NCBI RefSeq assembly: GCF_004001045.1
Contig: NZ_BIMK01000033.1
Span: 1-42,690, forward strand
Length of the DNA stretch: 42,690 nt
Direction of reading: 5' to 3'
Source: Paenibacillus chibensis
GTDB taxonomy: Bacteria > Bacillota > Bacilli > Paenibacillales > Paenibacillaceae
The stretch's first letter is position 1. Each line of letters opens with the position of its first letter. Below, piece after piece: positions 19,499-27,687 of the stretch. The translations under genes and the position numbers were made by a program. Below the pieces are notes generated by a model that had not been told where the DNA came from, made no database searches, and saw nothing but the letters and a program-made list of their open reading frames with translations.

Positions 19499-21046
19499 GT
19501 GGGTATTAAAAGAGCGCTTGTGAGCGTTTCGGATAAGAAGGGCATCGTAGATTTTTGCCGTGAGCTGTCTGCACTTGGCGTGGAAATTATTTCGACAGGC
19601 GGAACGAAAAGCCTGCTGGCGAAGGAAGGCGTGCCTGTCATCGGCATTTCCGACGTGACGGGGTTTCCGGAAATTTTGGACGGACGCGTCAAAACGCTTC
19701 ATCCCGCGGTACACAGCGGCCTGCTTGCGGTTCGCGACAGCGAAGAGCATCAGCAGCAGATGAAGGAACTGGGCCTGGATTACATCGACCTCGTGGTCGT
19801 GAACCTGTATCCGTTCCAGGAAACGATCGCCAAGGCGGATGTAACGTATGAGGACGCCATCGAAAATATCGACATCGGCGGTCCGACCATGCTCCGCTCG
19901 GCTGCCAAAAACCATGCATTTGTGACCGTGGTCGTGGATTCCGATGATTACGGTACCGTGATCGAGCAAATCCGCGCTGAAGGGGACACCACCCTCGAAA
20001 CGCGCAAACAGCTTGCAGCCAAAGTCTTCCGCCATACCGGCGCATACGACGCCCTGATCTCCGATTATTTGTCGAACGTAACCGGCGAGCCCCTTCCGGA
20101 GCGCTACACCGTGACCTACGAAAAAATTCAGGATCTCCGCTACGGGGAAAACCCGCATCAAAAAGCGGCATTTTACCGCAAACCGCTGGCTCCGGCGGGA
20201 ACCCTGACGACAGCCGAGCAGCTTCACGGCAAGGAATTGTCGTACAACAACATCAATGATGCCAATGCGGCGCTGCAAATCGTGAAAGAGTTTGACGAAC
20301 CGGCCTGCGTGGCTGTGAAGCATATGAATCCTTGCGGCGTAGGTGTTGGTGAAAGTATCCTTGAAGCTTACGAAAAAGCCTACAGCGCGGACCCAACCTC
20401 CATTTTCGGCGGGATCGTGGCTGCGAACCGCATCATCGACAGCGACACCGCGAAGCTGCTGAGCGAGATTTTCCTGGAAATCGTATTGGCTCCGGACTTT
20501 ACGGAGGAAGCGCTCGGCATCCTGACGAAAAAGAAAAATATCCGTTTGCTCAAAATGGGCGAGTTCGGCTCCTCCAAAGAGCGCAAGAGCAGTTTTGTCG
20601 TAACATCCATCGACGGCGGCATGGTGGTACAGGAAAGCGACGTGCATGCCGTGGATGAGGCGGATCTGAAGGTTGTGACCGACCGTCAACCGACACCGGA
20701 GGAACTTAAGCAGCTTCTGTTCGGATGGAAAGTCGTTAAGCATGTGAAATCCAATGCGATCGTGCTGGCGGCGGACAATATGACCGTCGGCGTTGGCGCC
20801 GGGCAAATGAACCGTGTCGGTTCCGCCAAGATTGCCATTGAACAAGCCGGAGAGAAAGCCAAAGGTGCCGTGCTGGCATCCGATGCCTTCTTCCCGATGG
20901 GCGATACGCTGGAGCTGGCGGCCAAAGCAGGCATCACGGCAGTGATTCAGCCAGGCGGCTCCATCAAGGACGAAGAATCCATCAAGGTTGCGAATGAGTA
21001 CGGTATTGCGATGGTATTCACCGGTGTGAGACATTTCAAACACTAA
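19499..21046 (+). CDS. purH: Bifunctional AICAR transformylase / IMP cyclohydrolase
   Basis: A 515-residue fusion carrying out the last two steps to IMP. The N-terminal IMP cyclohydrolase part (about 1-130) opens IKRALVSVSDKKGIVDF, and the C-terminal AICAR transformylase part holds SYNNINDANAAL and KHMNPCGVG. The start is GTG 19499, supported by AAAGGAGGAG (19482-19491) at proper spacing. It is followed by a 181-nt gap with a strong hairpin before purD. Confidence 0.98.
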   Translation: MGIKRALVSVSDKKGIVDFCRELSALGVEIISTGGTKSLLAKEGVPVIGISDVTGFPEILDGRVKTLHPAVHSGLLAVRDSEEHQQQMKELGLDYIDLVVVNLYPFQETIAKADVTYEDAIENIDIGGPTMLRSAAKNHAFVTVVVDSDDYGTVIEQIRAEGDTTLETRKQLAAKVFRHTGAYDALISDYLSNVTGEPLPERYTVTYEKIQDLRYGENPHQKAAFYRKPLAPAGTLTTAEQLHGKELSYNNINDANAALQIVKEFDEPACVAVKHMNPCGVGVGESILEAYEKAYSADPTSIFGGIVAANRIIDSDTAKLLSEIFLEIVLAPDFTEEALGILTKKKNIRLLKMGEFGSSKERKSSFVVTSIDGGMVVQESDVHAVDEADLKVVTDRQPTPEELKQLLFGWKVVKHVKSNAIVLAADNMTVGVGAGQMNRVGSAKIAIEQAGEKAKGAVLASDAFFPMGDTLELAAKAGITAVIQPGGSIKDEESIKVANEYGIAMVFTGVRHFKH

Positions 21047-21152
21047 AACGAATCATCGGCCATTTATCATCAAGAGCTTGCTGGATGCAAAGGAATAAAT
21101 AGAGATAGAAGCCGGGAACGGCTTACCAGATAAGACATATGAAATTGAAGAT

Positions 21153-21195
21153 CAGGCTCCGCCTGCTGCGGCTTGAAGCAGCCGGGTGGAGCCTG
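21153..21195 (+). other. Intra-operon hairpin between purH and purD
   Basis: CAGGCTCC (21153-21160) pairs perfectly with GGAGCCTG (21188-21195), and an inner GCTGC/GCAGC stem stacks in the loop. No T-run follows, so it is not a canonical terminator. It may stabilise the upstream message end or mark a processing site. Confidence 0.65.
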
Positions 21196-21227
21196 AACGT
21201 TAATAGGGATTGGAAGAGGAGGCGGAC

Positions 21228-22502
21228 ATGGATATTTTGGTCATTGGCGGCGGAGGCCGCGAGCACGCCATCGTGTGGGCGCTGAATAAAAGCAAGAAGG
21301 CAGGCCGCATTTACTGCGCGCCGGGAAATGCCGGCATCGGACAGATCGCGGAATGCGTGCCGATTGCCGTGAACGAATTCGACAAGCTGACGGCTTTTGC
21401 GGCCGAGAAAAAAGTCGGCTTGGTCGTTGTAGGTCCGGATGATCCGCTCGCGGACGGAATTGTCGACGCATTCGAGGCGAAGGAGATTCCAGTGTTCGGT
21501 CCGCGGAAGAATGCGGCGGAAATCGAAGGCAGCAAAACCTTCATGAAGGACCTGCTCCGCAAATACAACATTCCGACGGCAGCGTACGAGAAGTTCGACA
21601 GCTATGAAGCGGCTCTGGCTTACCTGAACACGCAGTCCGCCCCGATTGTCATTAAGGCGGACGGGCTTGCGGCAGGAAAAGGCGTGACTGTGGCGCATTC
21701 GATGGAAGAAGCACGTCAGGCGCTGAAGGATATCATGGTCACCAAGGTGTTCGGAGAATCGGGTGCACAAGTCGTAATCGAGCAGTTTTTGGAAGGGCAG
21801 GAAATGTCGATCCTCTCCTTTGTCGACGGGGAGACGGTTCGCGCCATGCCGGCCGCCCAGGACCATAAGCAGGTATTCGACGGCGACCGCGGCCCGAACA
21901 CGGGCGGGATGGGGACGTACTCCCCGCTGCCGCATATCGATCCGGCGATTATCGAGCATGCGATTGAGCACATTATTAAGCCGACCGCCAAGGCGATGGT
22001 AGCCGAAGGCCGTCCGTTCCGCGGCGTGCTGTTTGCGGGCCTCATGATCCAGCCGGACGGCACGCCGACGACGATCGAATTCAACGCCCGCTTCGGCGAT
22101 CCCGAAACGCAGGTGGTGCTGCCGCGACTGAAGAGCGATCTATTGGATATTTTCCTCGCGGCGGTGAATGGAACCTTGGGAGAAGTGGACATCGAGTGGA
22201 GCCCTGAAGCCGCCGTTTGCGTGGTGCTTGCTTCCGGAGGCTATCCTGCTTCTTACCCGAAAGGTCTGCCGATCGCAGGTCTGGAGCAGGCCGCGAGCGA
22301 AAAGGATGCCATCGTGTTCCATGCCGGCACGGCCCTAAGCAGCGACGGGGAATTCGTGACGAACGGCGGCCGCGTGCTCGGCGTTGTAGGCTTGGGAGCG
22401 GACATTGCGGAAGCCAGAACCAAAGCCTATGAACAGGCGGAGGGCATTACGTTCAGCGGGAAGCAAAACCGTACGGATATTGCTGCTAAAGCCCTCGTCT
22501 AA
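21228..22502 (+). CDS. purD: GAR synthetase
   Basis: Phosphoribosylamine-glycine ligase, 424 residues, an ATP-grasp enzyme. It starts MDILVIGGGGREHAI, has the ATP-grasp segment KADGLAAGKGV and the metal-binding FNARFGDPETQ. ATG 21228 follows AGGAGG (21217-21222) by five bases, and the length matches Bacillus PurD. It is the last gene of the operon; a strong terminator follows 17 bp later. Confidence 0.98.
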   Translation: MDILVIGGGGREHAIVWALNKSKKAGRIYCAPGNAGIGQIAECVPIAVNEFDKLTAFAAEKKVGLVVVGPDDPLADGIVDAFEAKEIPVFGPRKNAAEIEGSKTFMKDLLRKYNIPTAAYEKFDSYEAALAYLNTQSAPIVIKADGLAAGKGVTVAHSMEEARQALKDIMVTKVFGESGAQVVIEQFLEGQEMSILSFVDGETVRAMPAAQDHKQVFDGDRGPNTGGMGTYSPLPHIDPAIIEHAIEHIIKPTAKAMVAEGRPFRGVLFAGLMIQPDGTPTTIEFNARFGDPETQVVLPRLKSDLLDIFLAAVNGTLGEVDIEWSPEAAVCVVLASGGYPASYPKGLPIAGLEQAASEKDAIVFHAGTALSSDGEFVTNGGRVLGVVGLGADIAEARTKAYEQAEGITFSGKQNRTDIAAKALV

Positions 22503-22519
22503 CCTTCCAGACTGATATT

Positions 22520-22562
22520 AAGCCCCGTGCTTCCAAGATGGTTGGAAGCTGCGGGGCTTTTT
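22520..22562 (+). terminator. Intrinsic terminator of the purine operon
   Basis: AAGCCCCG and GCTTCCAA pair with TTGGAAGC and CGGGGCTT around a short loop, then T5. A long GC-rich stem directly after purD. Confidence 0.95.
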
Positions 22563-22628
22563 AGGCTTGAACCGTCCACTTCTTTGAAAGTAAGTGGATC
22601 GACTTTTCACTTTCTATTCGTAAGCTGC

Positions 22629-22657
22629 TTGCAATTTATCTTCAATTGAACTATTAT
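22629..22657 (+). promoter_or_regulatory. Candidate promoter of the dioxygenase-esterase pair
   Basis: TTGCAA (22629-22634) and TATTAT (22652-22657) at 17 bp; TATAAT at 22657-22662 is an alternative -10. A degenerate copy of the downstream operator (22638-22653) lies in the spacer. Confidence 0.55.
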
Positions 22658-22667
22658 ATAATTAATA

Positions 22668-22683
22668 ATCTTGAATTGGAGAT
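22668..22683 (+). promoter_or_regulatory. MhqR-like operator
   Basis: ATCTTGAATTGGAGAT is an imperfect palindrome that closely resembles the MhqR site of Bacillus subtilis (ATCTcgAAtTcgAGAT type). It lies just downstream of the predicted start of transcription, where a repressor would block it. The mhqR gene itself is not in the window. Confidence 0.55.
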
Positions 22684-22705
22684 AATTATTGTTCAAGGAG
22701 GCAAG

Positions 22706-23653
22706 ATGGATATGCTAAAAACAGCAGGCATTCACCATATTACCGCATTCGTTAACGATGCCCAGCAAAACGTCGATTTTCACGCCGGTGTTTTGGGACT
22801 GCGCCTGGTCAAAAAAACGATTAACTTTGATGCGCCGGAAGTGTACCATCTGTATTTCGGCAACGAAAGTGGCAGCCCGGGCACGATCATTACTTTTTTC
22901 CCGCAGGAACAAGCCAGAACGGGCGTGATCGGCGGCGGACAGGTCAGCATTACCGTATACGCGATTCCGAAGGGCAGTATGGAGTTTTGGGTGAGCCGGC
23001 TGGATGCCTTCGGCATCGGTCATGAAACTACGTCGCGTTTCGGAGAAACCTTCTTGAAATTCCATGATCCGTCCGGGCTGCAGATCGAGCTTGTCGAACG
23101 CGAAGAGGGAACGCCAAGCCGCTGGTCGTTTAACGGCGTCCCGGTGGAGCATGCGATCAAGGGCTTCGGCGGCGCGATGCTGAGCAGCGTATCTTCGGCG
23201 AATACGATGATCGTACTCGAAAAGGTGCTTGGACTGCAGCGTGCCGGCGAAGAGGACGGACTCGTTCGCTTCCGGGGCTTCGGCGATATCGGCCAAATCA
23301 TCGACGTGAACGCCGCGGATGCTTCCTGGGGCAATCCGGGCGCGGGTACGGTGCACCATATTGCGTGGCGCGCCAAAGATTACGAGGAGCATGAACAGTG
23401 GCGCGAGCTGCTGGCAGAAGCCGGCTTTCATCCGACCCCGGTTATTGACCGCCAGTATTTCAATGCGATATACTTCCGTGAACCGGGCGGAATCCTGTTC
23501 GAAATCGCGACCGATCCTCCGGGCTTTGCGCGCGATGAGGCCGAGGGCGAGCTGGGCACGCATCTGATGCTGCCGGAATGGTACGAACCGCAGCGGGAAT
23601 TGATCGAGCAGGTCCTGCCGAAGATTGAAGTACGTGAAGTGGAGGGAAATTAA
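22706..23653 (+). CDS. Ring-cleaving dioxygenase, glyoxalase fold (MhqE/MhqO-like)
   Basis: A 315-residue vicinal-oxygen-chelate protein with two glyoxalase-like halves. The first begins GIHHITAFVNDAQQNVDFH; the second holds HHIAWRAKDYEEHE, and the metal-binding glutamate region is PGGILFEIA. Such proteins are annotated as catechol- or hydroquinone-cleaving dioxygenases that remove quinone precursors. AAGGAGG is upstream; ATG 22706 (4-nt spacing) and ATG 22712 (10 nt) are both possible. It abuts the esterase gene (stop immediately followed by ATG). The pair mirrors mhqED of Bacillus subtilis, controlled by MhqR. The true substrate is unproven. Confidence 0.85.
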   Translation: MDMLKTAGIHHITAFVNDAQQNVDFHAGVLGLRLVKKTINFDAPEVYHLYFGNESGSPGTIITFFPQEQARTGVIGGGQVSITVYAIPKGSMEFWVSRLDAFGIGHETTSRFGETFLKFHDPSGLQIELVEREEGTPSRWSFNGVPVEHAIKGFGGAMLSSVSSANTMIVLEKVLGLQRAGEEDGLVRFRGFGDIGQIIDVNAADASWGNPGAGTVHHIAWRAKDYEEHEQWRELLAEAGFHPTPVIDRQYFNAIYFREPGGILFEIATDPPGFARDEAEGELGTHLMLPEWYEPQRELIEQVLPKIEVREVEGN

Positions 23654-24274
23654 ATGAGCAACTTAAGCATGAAGCATATTTTTAAACAGGGATCCGATCC
23701 GGCCGCACCGGTACTGGTCTTGCTGCATGGCACAGGCGGCAATGAGCATGACCTGCTGCCGCTTGTCGATATGCTGTCGCCGGAATCCTCGGTGCTGGGG
23801 GTTCGCGGCAACGTGTTGGAAAACGGCATGCCGCGCTTTTTCCGCCGGCTGGCGGAAGGCGTATTTGATGAAGAGGACCTCGTGCTGCGCACGAAGGAGC
23901 TGAATGATTTTCTGGATGAAGCCGCACGGGAGTATGGTCTCCAGCGTGATCGCATGATCGCCGTCGGTTTCTCGAACGGCGCGAATATCGCGGCAAGCCT
24001 CCTGTTCCATTACGAGCATGCGCTGTGGGGCGCTGCCTTGTTCCACCCGATGGTACCTCTGCGCGGCAAGGCGCTGCCGGAGTTGACCGGCGTTCCGGTC
24101 TTCATCGGCGCAGGCAAGAACGATCCGCTCTGCACGGTATCCGAAACGGAAGAGCTGCAGTCCCTGCTTGAAGGGGCCGGTGCCGAAGTGACGCTGCATT
24201 GGGACAATCAAGGGCATCAGCTGAGCAAAAGAGAGATGTATGCCGCTTCCGATTGGCTCGACAACCGTTTTTAA
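23654..24274 (+). CDS. mhqD: Phospholipase/carboxylesterase family hydrolase (MhqD-like)
   Basis: A 206-residue alpha/beta hydrolase. The oxyanion region is LLHGTGGNEHDLL, the nucleophile S107 lies in GFSNG, and the triad is completed by D157 (GKNDPLC) and H188 (NQGHQLS). GGAGGG precedes the ATG, which directly follows the dioxygenase stop, so the two are co-transcribed and probably coupled. In Bacillus the equivalent pair is induced by 2-methylhydroquinone and catechol. A strong terminator follows. Other serine esterase roles remain possible. Confidence 0.85.
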   Translation: MSNLSMKHIFKQGSDPAAPVLVLLHGTGGNEHDLLPLVDMLSPESSVLGVRGNVLENGMPRFFRRLAEGVFDEEDLVLRTKELNDFLDEAAREYGLQRDRMIAVGFSNGANIAASLLFHYEHALWGAALFHPMVPLRGKALPELTGVPVFIGAGKNDPLCTVSETEELQSLLEGAGAEVTLHWDNQGHQLSKREMYAASDWLDNRF

Positions 24275-24292
24275 TTGACAAGTTTACTCCAG

Positions 24293-24326
24293 ACCTCCTG
24301 CCCTTTATCGGGGCGGGAGGTTTTTT
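24293..24326 (+). terminator. Intrinsic terminator of the dioxygenase-esterase operon
   Basis: An 11-bp stem (24293-24303 with 24311-24321, one G-U pair) with a 7-nt loop, then T6. It begins 18 bp after the stop codon. Confidence 0.93.
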
Positions 24327-24608
24327 GGATATCAGAAAAGATGAACTCCGAAGCAAAAGAGTCCTGAAGTCGTTAGGAACAGCAGCTTCTATAAGCGCCT
24401 GTCTTCGATGAAAGCACGTTGAAAGTTGTTTTCTTGTCTGCCGGGGGTTCCGGATGCATGCTTTTTTGGGAAGAAAGCCGGGGAATATGGGATAAACCCT
24501 TGAAAAACCTGCGCAAAAAAGGTACGGTACTCTGTAATATATATTTCAGTGAAGTATTGAATAAAGCCCTGAACAACAGATAGAGGGTTGATGGAGTGAG
24601 GAGAAAAC
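24327..24608 (+). other. ilvA upstream region, no gene
   Basis: The 282 bases between the preceding terminator and ilvA hold no gene. Small inverted repeats are present (GAAGC/GCTTC, TCCT/AGGA) and a T6 run at 24469-24474 without a solid stem. None of the T-box leader landmarks was found. The promoter of ilvA could not be fixed. Confidence 0.5.
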
Positions 24609-25919
24609 ATGAAGGATCATTTGAATGAAACGACTGCCCCGAATACGGCTGTAACGGCAAATGAGAACGTGGATCACGTGGTGTCCATGGAGGATATCGT
24701 GCGTGCGCATCATGTGCTGCGCGAGGTCATCGTACGCACGCCGCTTCAGCATGATGCGGTGTTGTCCGCAAAGTATAAATGCAACGTCTATTTGAAAAGG
24801 GAAGATCTGCAGGTGGTGCGCTCTTTTAAAATCCGGGGTGCGTATAACATGATCCGCAGCTTGTCTGCCGAAGAGCTGGCTAACGGCATCGTCTGCGCCA
24901 GCGCCGGCAACCATGCCCAAGGTGTAGCTTTTTCCTGCAACGCGCTCGGCATTCTGGGCAAAATCTACATGCCAAGCACGACGCCTAACCAGAAAGTAAA
25001 GCAGGTAAAGCGTTTTGGAGGCAGCAATGTGGAGGTCGTCCTGATCGGCGATACGTTCGACGATGCATCCGAGGAAGCGATGAAGGCCTGCAAGGAGCAG
25101 GGCATGACCTTTATCCATCCGTTCGATGCCCCGAAAATCATCGCGGGCAACGGTACGATCGCGATGGAAGTCATGGAGAGCCTGAACGCGCCCGCGGATT
25201 ACGTATTCGTGACGATCGGCGGCGGCGGTCTGGCGGCAGGCGTGAGCACGTATATCAAAACCGTGAGTCCTTCCACCCAGGTAATCGGCGTTGAGCCTCT
25301 GGGGGCGGCATCCATGAGCGAGGCGCTGCTGCGCAAACAAGTCGTTACGCTGCAGGAGATCGATAAATTCGTGGACGGCGCCGCCGTGAAAAGAGTCGGG
25401 GACATGCCGTATTCCATCTGTTCCAGCAAGCTTGACGACATCGTGAAGGTGCCGGAGGGCAAAGCCTGCACAACGATTCTCGACCTGTACAACGAAAATG
25501 CGATCGTAGTCGAGCCGGCGGGCGCACTGCCAGTCGCTGCGCTGGATCTGTACAGCGAGCAGATTCAGGGCAAAAACGTCGTCTGCATCATCAGCGGCGG
25601 CAACAACGACATCGACCGGATGCAGGAGATCAAGGAGCGCTCCCTGATGTACGAGGGCATCAAGCATTACTTCATGATCAACTTCCCGCAGCGCTCCGGC
25701 GCATTGCGCGAATTTCTGCAGGACGTGCTCGGCCCCGGCGACGATATCACGAACTTCGAATATACGAAGAAGCATAACAAGGAGAACGGCCCGGCGCTGG
25801 TCGGCATTGAGCTGAACAGCAAAGAGGATTACCTTCCGCTGATCGAGCGCATGAACCGCAAGGGCTTGCAGTACACCGAGCTGAACAAGGATTCGAATCT
25901 GTATAACATCTTGATTTGA
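24609..25919 (+). CDS. ilvA: Threonine ammonia-lyase (threonine deaminase)
   Basis: A 436-residue PLP enzyme converting threonine to 2-oxobutanoate, the first step of isoleucine synthesis. The PLP lysine is K74 in RSFKIRGAYN, and the phosphate-binding loop is IGGGGLAAGVS. A C-terminal ACT-like regulatory domain from about 340 (HYFMINFPQRSGALREFL) suggests isoleucine feedback, as in the shorter Bacillus IlvA with one such domain. The N-terminus is about 20 residues longer than the catalytic fold needs. GAGGAG precedes the ATG. It is monocistronic, away from other ilv/leu genes. Confidence 0.95.
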   Translation: MKDHLNETTAPNTAVTANENVDHVVSMEDIVRAHHVLREVIVRTPLQHDAVLSAKYKCNVYLKREDLQVVRSFKIRGAYNMIRSLSAEELANGIVCASAGNHAQGVAFSCNALGILGKIYMPSTTPNQKVKQVKRFGGSNVEVVLIGDTFDDASEEAMKACKEQGMTFIHPFDAPKIIAGNGTIAMEVMESLNAPADYVFVTIGGGGLAAGVSTYIKTVSPSTQVIGVEPLGAASMSEALLRKQVVTLQEIDKFVDGAAVKRVGDMPYSICSSKLDDIVKVPEGKACTTILDLYNENAIVVEPAGALPVAALDLYSEQIQGKNVVCIISGGNNDIDRMQEIKERSLMYEGIKHYFMINFPQRSGALREFLQDVLGPGDDITNFEYTKKHNKENGPALVGIELNSKEDYLPLIERMNRKGLQYTELNKDSNLYNILI

Positions 25920-25959
25920 TGAGAGTCATGCCTAAACACACCCCAGGCAGCATAACAAG

Positions 25960-25998
25960 AAGCGCCCCTCCGTTTCCGGAAGGGCGCTTTACGTTTTC
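25960..25998 (+). terminator. Intrinsic terminator between ilvA and the convergent regulator
   Basis: AAGCGCCC (25960-25967) pairs with GGGCGCTT (25982-25989), followed by a T-rich stretch. On the minus strand the following bases are less T-rich, so it mainly serves ilvA. Confidence 0.82.
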
Positions 25999-26001
25999 GC
26001 A

Positions 26002-26862
26002 TTATAAATAATAATTCGTCATCGCCTGGTCGCTTGCCAGGACGGCTTCACTGTCGAGCTTCTTTTTCAAATAAGCTTTGTCCGAGGAAATGAAGATGCT
26101 CATAATCAGATCCACGACGAACAGGAAGGTGATATGATTCGACATCAGCGCACTGTTGTTCACTGATATTTTGTCCGGCACGATGATGTTCACGTCCGCA
26201 TTTTCCGTGATCGGCGAAGAATCATAACATGTGATCGCAATCGTCTTGGCCTGATGGACCTGCGCGATCGCGACGGTATCGACGATCTCCTTCGTCGAGC
26301 CGGAGCGGGAGAAGGCCACAACGACGTCTTCCTTGCCGCACTGCGCGGCGGCGATTTTCATGGCCCGGCTGTCATTCAGCGCTTCGGCCATAATGCCGAT
26401 GATCGACAGGCGATTCTTCAGGGCGATGGCCGCGAGATAGGAATCGAACAGGCCGATGACATAGATCCGTCGTGCGCCCTTCAGAATGTCCACCACGCGG
26501 TGGAGCTGCTCCTCGGTGACGAGCGCCGACGTATTAACGATCAGTTCATTGTAATCGAGCGCAAGCGCATCGATCGGGTTGATCTCCCGGCGTTCTTTTT
26601 TCTTGGCCTGCATATCCCGGTAAAAGGCATCTTGGGCAAAAGCGATTTTAAAATCGTTAAAGCCCTTGAAGCCCACTTTTTTGCAAAACCGGTTAATGCT
26701 CGTTTCCGATACGCCGATTTCATTGGCAATGGACGTGATCGTGTTGCGCGTGATGAAGTCCGGATTGTGTATGACAAAATTGGCGATCTGGTTTTCACCA
26801 TAAGTCAATTTTTGGGTTTGCGATACGATTTTGGCGATGACAGCCGGAACCTGTGAAGACAT
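26002..26862 (-). CDS. RpiR/MurR-family transcriptional regulator
   Basis: A 286-residue regulator with an N-terminal helix-turn-helix (about 1-80; ITSIANEIGVSETSINRFCK is the recognition part) and a C-terminal SIS sugar-phosphate-binding domain (VVAFSRSGSTKEIV). These proteins sense a phosphorylated sugar or related metabolite and control nearby catabolic genes. ATG 26862 has a long AGGAGGAGG ribosome site; the frame extends 21 codons further without one. It ends the minus-strand accessory locus and has its own extended -10 promoter. The palindrome at 33119-33133 is a candidate operator. Confidence 0.92.
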   Translation of the reverse strand: MSSQVPAVIAKIVSQTQKLTYGENQIANFVIHNPDFITRNTITSIANEIGVSETSINRFCKKVGFKGFNDFKIAFAQDAFYRDMQAKKKERREINPIDALALDYNELIVNTSALVTEEQLHRVVDILKGARRIYVIGLFDSYLAAIALKNRLSIIGIMAEALNDSRAMKIAAAQCGKEDVVVAFSRSGSTKEIVDTVAIAQVHQAKTIAITCYDSSPITENADVNIIVPDKISVNNSALMSNHITFLFVVDLIMSIFISSDKAYLKKKLDSEAVLASDQAMTNYYL

Positions 26863-26923
26863 GCTACCTCCTCCTGATCTAACGCTGGAAATACGAATCC
26901 GATAATCTCCGCTAGATTTCCCC

Positions 26924-26932
26924 ATTATATCA
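26924..26932 (-). promoter_or_regulatory. Extended -10 promoter of the RpiR-family gene
   Basis: On the minus strand TGATATAAT, a consensus -10 with TGn extension, lies about 60 bp upstream of the start codon in the 95-bp gap after the preceding gene. Confidence 0.6.
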
Positions 26933-26957
26933 TACCGAGTGAGGTATTAAGAGTGCA

Positions 26958-27635
26958 TCATATCCAACATTTGCAAGCGGCGAGCTGCTGCTCGAACGCT
27001 TCGGCCTGCATCTGTTTCTCGCCGATCAGATAAGCATAGTCCAGCAGATTCGGCAGGCAGGGCAGACCCGTCACTTCCCGGCAAAAAGCATGTGCGGCAA
27101 TCTCGCTGCACTGCACCACGCTTGATCTTTTCGTATACGGTCCCAGCCGGAAAACATCGATCCGTTCGAGCTGCTCATTCGTAAAAGCGTTATCCCGGTA
27201 CTCGAGCCAGTGGTAGAATTCATGCGCCAAATGAATATCGATCAGCAGCTTCATGTCCGCTTCTTGACCCCCGGGCAGCTCTCCGAGGAGATCCCGGCAC
27301 ACTTTCTGCATTCCCTTCAGGGAAGACGCGTACAGGATGATCTGCGGCGGTTTCTTGGCAAAATCGATCTGCGCGCGGAAAGAAACGCTGCGATAGTCGC
27401 CGGAAGCTTGCGTCACCTCATAATGAAGGCCGGCGTCTTCGCACATCCGGCGGATGCTGCTGCCTTTATACGGTACCGCGGCCTGTCGTCCCGCACGAAG
27501 CGATTCCTGGACGTAATACGGGATTCTGGCTTTCGGAATTTTATGAAAAAGCGGATCCTGCCTCAGCTCCATGCATGCCAAAAGTTCATCGGATATCGCA
27601 GGCAGAAGAGAGGGGGACGGGTACGGAACCGGCAT
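26958..27635 (-). CDS. Unknown protein with HExxH zinc-metalloprotease-like motif
   Basis: A 225-residue protein not assignable to a named family by eye. H138-E139-F140-Y141-H142 forms HExxH inside LAHEFYHWLEY, and E178 in SEIAAHAF could be the third zinc ligand, as in gluzincin or ImmA/IrrE-like peptidases. There is no signal peptide or membrane segment. AAGGAGG is eight bases before the ATG. It lies 52 bp downstream of the hydantoinase-like gene on the same strand and is probably co-transcribed. It may process a protein of the locus or hydrolyse a small amide; neither is shown. Confidence 0.75.
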   Translation of the reverse strand: MPVPYPSPSLLPAISDELLACMELRQDPLFHKIPKARIPYYVQESLRAGRQAAVPYKGSSIRRMCEDAGLHYEVTQASGDYRSVSFRAQIDFAKKPPQIILYASSLKGMQKVCRDLLGELPGGQEADMKLLIDIHLAHEFYHWLEYRDNAFTNEQLERIDVFRLGPYTKRSSVVQCSEIAAHAFCREVTGLPCLPNLLDYAYLIGEKQMQAEAFEQQLAACKCWI

Positions 27636-27687
27636 CTGCAGCGCCTCCTTATGGGATGATTGACGAACGCGAATGGAATCGCGCGGC

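Noticed and set aside
24327..24608. T-box or other riboswitch upstream of ilvA
   Set aside because: No T-box bulge sequence, specifier stem or solid terminator stem could be found.
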